Assembly (NCBI RefSeq): GCF_003382365.1
Contig: NZ_QTSU01000001.1
Location: 620,001 to 684,000, forward strand
Length of the DNA: 64,000 nucleotides
Direction of reading: 5' to 3'
Origin: Lysobacter silvisoli
GTDB taxonomy: Bacteria; Pseudomonadota; Gammaproteobacteria; Xanthomonadales; Xanthomonadaceae
The position numbers and the translations under genes are program-made. How positions within the stretch are numbered: the stretch's first letter is position 1; the number at the start of each line of letters is the position of its first letter. The notes beneath the pieces are model-generated. The model saw only the letters and a list, made by a program, of their open reading frames with translations, did not search any database and was not told the DNA's origin. Below are positions 59,183 through 64,000 of this stretch, one piece after another.

Positions 59183-59425
59183 ATGCAGAACGGACTCAGC
59201 TCTGCGGCAACCACGCTCGACAACTACGTGTTGCCCGCCACCGCCCACCAAGCCCTAACCCAAACCCGCGACCACCTACGCCTGCTCGCCCAGTTGACCG
59301 AGCCGCAGGACGAAAACGCGCCCGATCAGCTGTCGATCTCGGCCGAGGCGCTGGCGTATTGCTTCGACCGCTTGGCCGACGATCTGGAGCGCATCGCGGA
59401 CGCAGCCAGCCCATCAACGGACTAG
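59183..59425 (+). CDS. XAC0095-like small protein (80 aa)
   Basis: Start ATG 59183 has AAGGGGAT upstream. ATAHQALTQTRDHLRLLAQLTEPQDE and ISAEALAYCFDRLADDLERIADAA match the XAC0095 family found in Xanthomonadaceae. Helical, acidic, cytosolic; function unknown. Supports the family placement of the organism. Confidence 0.8.
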   Translation: MQNGLSSAATTLDNYVLPATAHQALTQTRDHLRLLAQLTEPQDENAPDQLSISAEALAYCFDRLADDLERIADAASPSTD

Positions 59426-59632
59426 GGCGTCGTCAGCCAGCGTCGTGTAGGTGCGATCCTGCTTAGATCCGGCTGCGCATCAGCGGGTTTCGGCCTGCAA
59501 TCCTGCCCTGAGCGTCGCCCGGCCGGGGCCCCGCGGCCGCTCCCAGCCCCTCCCCACGTCCACCCCAACAAGCGCCGCACTAAACCCAAGCCACACGCGG
59601 CACACTAGGCCAACGCCAGGGAGGGGCAGGCC

Positions 59633-60961
59633 ATGAACGCCAAGCATCAAGCGCTGTGGGCTTTAGTACTCGCAGCCGCCTTAGCCGGCTGCCAAACCAC
59701 CGCAACCCGCTCCACCGACCCGGCCACGCAACCCCCGCCGGACCCCTCGGCCCAGGAAGCCCGCGACGCCCTGCTCGAACGCCCCCGCCACAGCGACGGC
59801 GCCACCGCACTAGAACCCCCAAGCCCCAACGCCCGCCTAAAACGCGACCGCCTGGCCGAGGCCGACTTCGAACGGGCCACCGCCGGCGCCGACGCGCTCG
59901 CCCGCGCCGCGCCCTTCGCCCCGCGCGCCCTGCGCCCCAAGGAAATGGCCGTCCACGCCATCGACGTAGGCCAGGGCGATGCCTTCCTGCTGGAGTTCGC
60001 CTGCGGCGCGGCCCTGGTGGACACCGGGCTGCAACGCGGCCAAGCCTCGCGCGACCGGCTGGTGGCCTATGTGGACCGCTTCTTCGACCAGCGCCGGCCC
60101 GATTTGCACCGCACCCTGCAGCTGGCGGTGATCAGCCACAGCCACGCCGACCACGCCGACGGCGTGCCGTTCCTGTTCGGCGGCGACCGGCCAGACCCGC
60201 TGGCGGTGCGCAATTACCTCGACAGCGGCTACGACAGCGGCGGCGGCGCGCCCGATCAAGTGTTCCTGCGCGATCACGCCCAGCGTTACGAGGCCATCCG
60301 CATGGAAGACATCCTGTGGCTGGAAGGCGCCACCAGCGCCGTCATCGACCCGCTGCCGGCCTGCGCCGACGGCGTGAACCCGCAGCTGCGCGTGCTGTGG
60401 GGCGGGCTGCCCGGCGATGCGCCCAGCCAGTTCAGCAACCCCAACCACCACTCGGTGGTGCTGCGCGTGGATTACGGCGAAGCCTCGTTCCTGTTCACCG
60501 GCGACCTGCAAAGCCGCCAGGGCGCGCTGGACGGCGGCGGCCTGGGCTGGATGCTCGACGACTACGAACGCGACCCCGGCGTGTTCGACGTGGACGCGCT
60601 GAAGGTGTCGCACCACGGCGCCGAGAACGGCACCAACGACCGCCTGCTGGCCGCCACCACGCCCTGCCTAGCCTTCATGGGCGTGGGCTCGCCCGACGAT
60701 CGCGGCAGCGGCACCGCGCACGACCACGGCCACCCCAACCGCAACACCCTCGACCGCCTGATCGGCGCGGTGTCCGGCACCCGCCCGCGCCGCGACGTGT
60801 GGGCCTTCGACGGCGCCGACACCGAGCCGCGCAAACGCCAACTCACCAAGGCGCTGTTCGGCACCGCCTGGGACGGCCACTACGTGATCTACGCCAGCGC
60901 CGCCGGCCACTGGCGCGTGCTGACCGAACGCGGCGAATCCGTACCCGTGCAATGCCGCTGA
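59633..60961 (+). CDS. ComEC/Rec2-type metallo-beta-lactamase-fold lipoprotein
   Basis: A 442-residue protein with signal peptide and lipobox (LAAALAGC). The MBL domain starts at about residue 105: VHAIDVGQGDAFLLEF, ISHSHADHADGVPFLFGG (HxHxDH zinc motif), LRVDYGEASFLFTGDLQS and LKVSHHGAENGT. It lacks the ComEC membrane channel, so it is a free-standing periplasmic or outer-membrane hydrolase, perhaps a nuclease or phosphodiesterase. The long Pro-rich N-terminal linker separates the anchor from the domain. Confidence 0.85.
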   Translation: MNAKHQALWALVLAAALAGCQTTATRSTDPATQPPPDPSAQEARDALLERPRHSDGATALEPPSPNARLKRDRLAEADFERATAGADALARAAPFAPRALRPKEMAVHAIDVGQGDAFLLEFACGAALVDTGLQRGQASRDRLVAYVDRFFDQRRPDLHRTLQLAVISHSHADHADGVPFLFGGDRPDPLAVRNYLDSGYDSGGGAPDQVFLRDHAQRYEAIRMEDILWLEGATSAVIDPLPACADGVNPQLRVLWGGLPGDAPSQFSNPNHHSVVLRVDYGEASFLFTGDLQSRQGALDGGGLGWMLDDYERDPGVFDVDALKVSHHGAENGTNDRLLAATTPCLAFMGVGSPDDRGSGTAHDHGHPNRNTLDRLIGAVSGTRPRRDVWAFDGADTEPRKRQLTKALFGTAWDGHYVIYASAAGHWRVLTERGESVPVQCR

Positions 60962-61251
60962 TGCCGCCCATGCGCGGCGCGCCGCACTGCGCGCAGCGCC
61001 CGCGCGCGGGGCAGGGCAGCGCCTAACGCTGCGGCGTTTGCGTGCCGCGCGCAGGCGTGCGCCGCACGCGCCGCGCACACGCCACCGCACTCGCGCGCCA
61101 CCGCTGCGGGCCGCGGCGCGCACGCGTTTTAACCCAAGACAATTCCGACACCGCCACGCGGCATTTCCCGACTGCGCCGCACGCGCGTTCCCGAAACCAT
61201 GCGCTGCCGCCGCACCCGCGGCGCGCCATCGTCCACACGAGGAACCGCCCC

Positions 61252-61719
61252 ATGTCGCAAGGAATGATTTCGCTCGACCTCAGCAACGAACAACTGGAGC
61301 AGGCCCAGACCGCGCTGAACCAATTGGAAGCCACCCTGTCGGCCCTGATCGCCCTGGACGTCGACGACCGCCGCCGCTTGAACAAGATGGGCCCCAAATC
61401 CGAGTACTTCTGCCGCCAGGCCCTGACCGCGCTGGAGCAAAACCCGCAGATCGTCCCGCCCAGCCTGAACCTGCCCGGCGCCCAGGCCGACCTGCGCGCC
61501 CTGGACCGCCTGCGCCCGCTGCTGGACCGCCTGCAACGCCTGTCCGAACGCGCCGCCGACACCGAAATGGCCCTGGGCTCGGACCTGATGAACTTCGCCC
61601 TGGAGGCCTACGGCCTGCTCAAGGTGTCCGGCAAGAACCAGGGCCTGGACGGCCTGCGCAAGGACCTGTCCGCGCGCTGGACCAAACCCCGCCGCGACCC
61701 CGTCACCCCGCCGGCCTGA
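61252..61719 (+). CDS. Helical hypothetical protein (155 aa)
   Basis: ATG 61252 has ACGAGGAAC upstream. The protein is almost all helix: LSNEQLEQAQTALNQLEATLSALIAL, YFCRQALTALEQNP, ADLRALDRLRPLLDRLQRLSERA and LMNFALEAYGLLKV. No signal peptide or known motif. The gap 60962-61251 before it holds no gene. A terminator follows at 61756. Confidence 0.75.
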   Translation: MSQGMISLDLSNEQLEQAQTALNQLEATLSALIALDVDDRRRLNKMGPKSEYFCRQALTALEQNPQIVPPSLNLPGAQADLRALDRLRPLLDRLQRLSERAADTEMALGSDLMNFALEAYGLLKVSGKNQGLDGLRKDLSARWTKPRRDPVTPPA

Positions 61720-61755
61720 CCTTGGCTGCCACCCGCCGTCAGGCGGGCCGCACCG

Positions 61756-61786
61756 CGCGCCGCCGCAGCCTTGCGGCGGCGCGTTT
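61756..61786 (+). terminator. Intrinsic terminator after the helical hypothetical gene
   Basis: CGCGCCGCCGC-AGCCTT-GCGGCGGCGCG, an 11-bp perfect stem followed by TTTGGG, 37 bases past the stop. Confidence 0.7.
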
Positions 61787-61847
61787 GGGCGGTGACGGGC
61801 GATAGGAGTAGGGCGGGGCCGTTGGAGCTTACGGCCGCACGGCGTAC

Positions 61848-62188
61848 CTACCCGACAGGCCTTTCATAGCTGTCCGATACCGCCTGAAACCCATCGCCAA
61901 GCCGCGCCAAGCTTCCGTCAGCCGTCATCGGCCTGCGCGTAAGCCGTTCCCGCGCTCGGTCAGCCTTATTCGTCTTTCGCTCAGCCGTTTTTCGCCTTCC
62001 GCCAGCCCGCCAACGGCTACGTTCAAGCGCTCCCAGCCTGGCGCCAGCCGTTTCCCGCTCACGCACAGCCGTCTTTTTGCTTCGCTTGAGCGTTGCGTTG
62101 CTTCACTCAGCGGTCGCAAGCCTTCCGTGAGGCATGCGAGGCTGCCGCGCAAGGATCCGAGGCCTTGCTGAATGTCTTTTTTACTCAT
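61848..62188 (-). pseudogene. Heptad-repeat reading frame with a frameshift
   Basis: ATG 62188 opens MSKKDIQQGLGSLRGSLACL and runs 87 codons to 61925, built of seven-residue units (GEKRLSE, RRIRLTE, RGNGLRA, SGKRLAP). The DNA shows an imperfect 21-base period. After the stop the same repeat goes on in another frame (SLARLGDGFQAVSDSYERPVG) to 61848, so one single-base change seems to have broken a longer frame. It could be expressed in its short form, or it could be a repeat-rich non-coding region. Confidence 0.45.
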
Positions 62189-62261
62189 CCTGCGTGTCTC
62201 AACGGCCGGCCGACGCAGGCGCTCCACCGATTACGCCGCGGAGGGTGTGCCTCAACTAGGT

Positions 62262-62819
62262 TCAGGGGCGCGGGAGATGCGCGGGCGGGGACAGGTCCTC
62301 ATCCTCGTCCACCCAAATTATGTTGGGTTCTCCGCTTTGCACGGCGATCTCCGCTTTGCGCAGCAGCTGATCTATCTGGCGTCCGTTGTCGGCATCGGAC
62401 AGCACGGACATCAGTCCGGCCTCCAGCGACCGTTTGTCGCGGCAGGTCAATTCTTTGCCCGAGAACTTGAGGCTCACAGGAAAGCCCTCCTGGGCCTCTT
62501 TCCACTCGCAAAGCGCCAACTGGCCGTTCGGCACTCCTGCAACGGTCAACACTAGGGCGTCGTAAGGAATTTCAGCGGCGGCCTTTCTAATGCTGGCGCT
62601 CATGAGCAGGCTGGCGGTCGCGCCCAACCCAATCGCTTCCAGAGGGGCCGGCAGTATGCGTTTGGTGGCCGTCGCCTTAGACAGGCGCAGCCGCTGTCCG
62701 GTGGCTTCCGACAGCTGCTTGCTGGCCTCATGGATGACCAGATTGATCGCAAGGAAGTTGGCGTCGGCTTTTTTGGCGGCAGCCACGCCTGCGTTGAGCG
62801 CTTTCAAATAATCGGCCAT
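62262..62819 (-). CDS. Unknown protein paired with an EEP-family phosphodiesterase (185 aa)
   Basis: Starts at ATG 62819, two bases after the stop of the EEP gene, so the two are coupled. Residues about 1-55 are helical (AGVAAAKKADANFLAINLVIHEASKQLSEATGQ), a glycine-rich LEAIGLGATASLLMSAS segment follows, and the C-terminal half is alpha/beta (DALVLTVAGVPNGQLALCEW, then EPNIIWVDEDEDLSPP). No family recognised. Likely a partner or specificity subunit of the EEP protein. Confidence 0.7.
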   Translation of the reverse strand: MADYLKALNAGVAAAKKADANFLAINLVIHEASKQLSEATGQRLRLSKATATKRILPAPLEAIGLGATASLLMSASIRKAAAEIPYDALVLTVAGVPNGQLALCEWKEAQEGFPVSLKFSGKELTCRDKRSLEAGLMSVLSDADNGRQIDQLLRKAEIAVQSGEPNIIWVDEDEDLSPPAHLPRP

Positions 62820-62821
62820 GG

Positions 62822-63748
62822 TCAGATTCGCTCCAGCGTCGAATAGATCGGCAAGTGGTCAAAGAGGGTCTGGGATTTGGTGAGCTTTCCAGGGAATGTC
62901 GGTTTAGGGGTGTAGTCATAAACCTGCCGGGAAATGTTCGCCACGCCCGTATCTTCCTCCCGCAGGTGCCACGGGCCCTCGCCGACGAATTCCGACGAGA
63001 ACATCATTTGATCGAACAGCCACCAGCTTTGCTGTGGCTCATGGCTGGCAGCGTACTGAAACGTACCGTGAAGCGCGTGATTGGTGCTGCTGGCGTCGTA
63101 CGGTTGGCCCGTCAAATGCCGCCAGAACGGGTTGTAAAAGTAGTCTTTGCGCTTGGACGCAAAGGCGTGATCGCGTGTGGCGCATAGCACATTGAACAGA
63201 TTGGTGTCGTAGGGCTCGTCGTTGTAGTCGCCCATAAGCACGAAACGGCCCCAGCCTTCTTGGCGCTTCTGTTCCACGAGATCTCGCAGCGCAGTGGACA
63301 TCTCAATTCGGGAAACATGGTCCTTGGCCCGCTGCATGCGGCTGGGCCAATGCGAGGCGACGATCGAGATCTTCTCTCCGTTTTGCAGCAACACCGCCTG
63401 GATCGCAAAGCCGACCTTGATTTTGCTTTTGGAGCGCATATCGAACGCGGCGAGCTTGCTCGTCAGATCGAATGCCAGCGTGTCGATTTTGTAGAGCAGA
63501 CACATGTCGAACTGAGCCTGGCCGTCCTTGTCTTGGATGGGGACGATCCCGAAACCCTTGGGCCCGAACTCATTGCTCAGCCGCACAATGTCGGCCTCCG
63601 ATACCTCGCACAGCCCGAAGAGGTCGGCCCGGTGCGTTTGGATTAGTCCGTTCACTACCGCCAACGCCGCTTGTTGCTTGTCGCCGGACGCTTTGGGCCC
63701 CTTCCCAGGACTCAGGCCGGCATTCCACCACATCAATCGCAATTCCAT
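62822..63748 (-). CDS. Endonuclease/exonuclease/phosphatase (EEP) family protein
   Basis: A 308-residue Mg-dependent phosphodiesterase of the DNase I-like EEP fold. MELRLMWWNAGLSP gives the N-terminal strand with Asn, DLFGLCEVSE the metal-binding Glu, IVASHWPSRMQRAKDHVSR a catalytic His region, RFVLMGDYNDEPYD the Asp-x-Asn, and TLFDHLPIYSTLER the C-terminal Asp-His. The active site is intact. Substrate could be nucleic acid or a phospholipid. Start ATG 63748; the partner gene follows after two bases. Confidence 0.85.
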   Translation of the reverse strand: MELRLMWWNAGLSPGKGPKASGDKQQAALAVVNGLIQTHRADLFGLCEVSEADIVRLSNEFGPKGFGIVPIQDKDGQAQFDMCLLYKIDTLAFDLTSKLAAFDMRSKSKIKVGFAIQAVLLQNGEKISIVASHWPSRMQRAKDHVSRIEMSTALRDLVEQKRQEGWGRFVLMGDYNDEPYDTNLFNVLCATRDHAFASKRKDYFYNPFWRHLTGQPYDASSTNHALHGTFQYAASHEPQQSWWLFDQMMFSSEFVGEGPWHLREEDTGVANISRQVYDYTPKPTFPGKLTKSQTLFDHLPIYSTLERI

Positions 63749-63932
63749 TTGGGCGGCAGATCCTTGGGGGCGATACTCCTCGGAAATGATAAACCGTGTG
63801 TGGCGTTCTGCGGCTCCCTTCCAGTGAGGCTGGTTACAATCGGCGGCACGGCGCCCGCGTCGTTGGGCTGGGGCGGCGACTGGGTCGCGGTCGGGCGCTC
63901 CGGCCGCCGGGCGATTACCACACGAGGGGACC

Positions 63933-64000
63933 ATGCGGACCGTTTTTTTGATGATCTCGGCGACAGCGCTGCTCGCAGTGACGCCCTTGGCCCAAGCAGC
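63933..64000 (+). CDS. Start of an exported protein, truncated by the window end
   Basis: ATG 63933 with CGAGGGGACC upstream reads MRTVFLMISATALLAVTPLAQA, a clear signal peptide. Only 22 codons are present, so the mature protein cannot be identified. Confidence 0.6.
   Translation, partial: MRTVFLMISATALLAVTPLAQA

Noticed and set aside
61848-62188. CRISPR-like array because of regular 21-base spacing
   Set aside because: The repeats are imperfect, have no spacers between them, and keep a protein heptad pattern; no cas gene is near.

Overview
The window comes from a high-GC gammaproteobacterium. The likely family is Xanthomonadaceae/Lysobacteraceae and the likely genus Lysobacter. The support is an XAC0095-family protein, many GTAG-headed REP hairpins, a Tat-exported phospholipase C and a complete leucine-degradation set. 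This is inference from gene content; there is no rRNA or other phylogenetic marker in the window, and I saw no tRNA, CRISPR array, integrase or intact insertion sequence.

Layout. 1-3.1 kb holds the distal his operon (hisB end, hisH, hisA, hisF, hisIE), tightly overlapped. 3.4-6.5 kb has a secreted metallophosphatase, a YdeI-like protein and a catalytically degenerate type II dehydroquinase paralogue. 7-9 kb is the methionine salvage set mtnB-mtnD-mtnC on the minus strand. 9.2-13 kb has two paralogous amino-acid permeases and a NUDIX hydrolase. 13.5-18 kb has phospholipase C, small hypotheticals and the EF-P paralogue EfpL/YeiP. 18.1-26.4 kb and 35.7-42.7 kb together encode leucine catabolism and related acyl-CoA steps: leucine dehydrogenase, isovaleryl-CoA dehydrogenase, both methylcrotonyl-CoA carboxylase subunits, methylglutaconyl-CoA hydratase, HMG-CoA lyase, a 3-hydroxy-2-methylbutyryl-CoA dehydrogenase-like SDR and a thiolase. 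A PAS-GGDEF-EAL protein is translationally coupled into the mccA/HMG-CoA lyase unit. Between these blocks lie feoAB with a Cys-rich partner, a zeta toxin with a small upstream partner, a zinc-ribbon/bactofilin pair, and an HscC-type Hsp70 with two membrane-anchored J-like proteins. 43-53 kb has a Sel1/prolyl-hydroxylase fusion, isobutyryl-CoA mutase fused (IcmF), several small proteins and an M13 peptidase.

From about 53.97 to 59.15 kb base composition drops sharply (24 of 60 bases are G or C at 55381-55440). This block looks horizontally acquired. It encodes two small membrane proteins, a DGQHR-domain protein, a possible HEPN-like protein, a PIN-domain protein and an XRE regulator, and is the best candidate for an uncharacterised defence-type system. 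59.2-64 kb returns to host-like sequence: an XAC0095-like protein, a ComEC-type metallo-beta-lactamase lipoprotein, a heptad-repeat reading frame broken by a frameshift, and an endonuclease/exonuclease/phosphatase gene with an unknown partner.

Intergenic DNA is unusually structured. It carries about 30 GTAG-type REP hairpins, a multi-hairpin repeat of about 360 bp in two copies whose stems differ by compensatory changes, a 100-bp element with terminal inverted repeats, and a tandem duplication that carries a broken copy of a VOC gene end.
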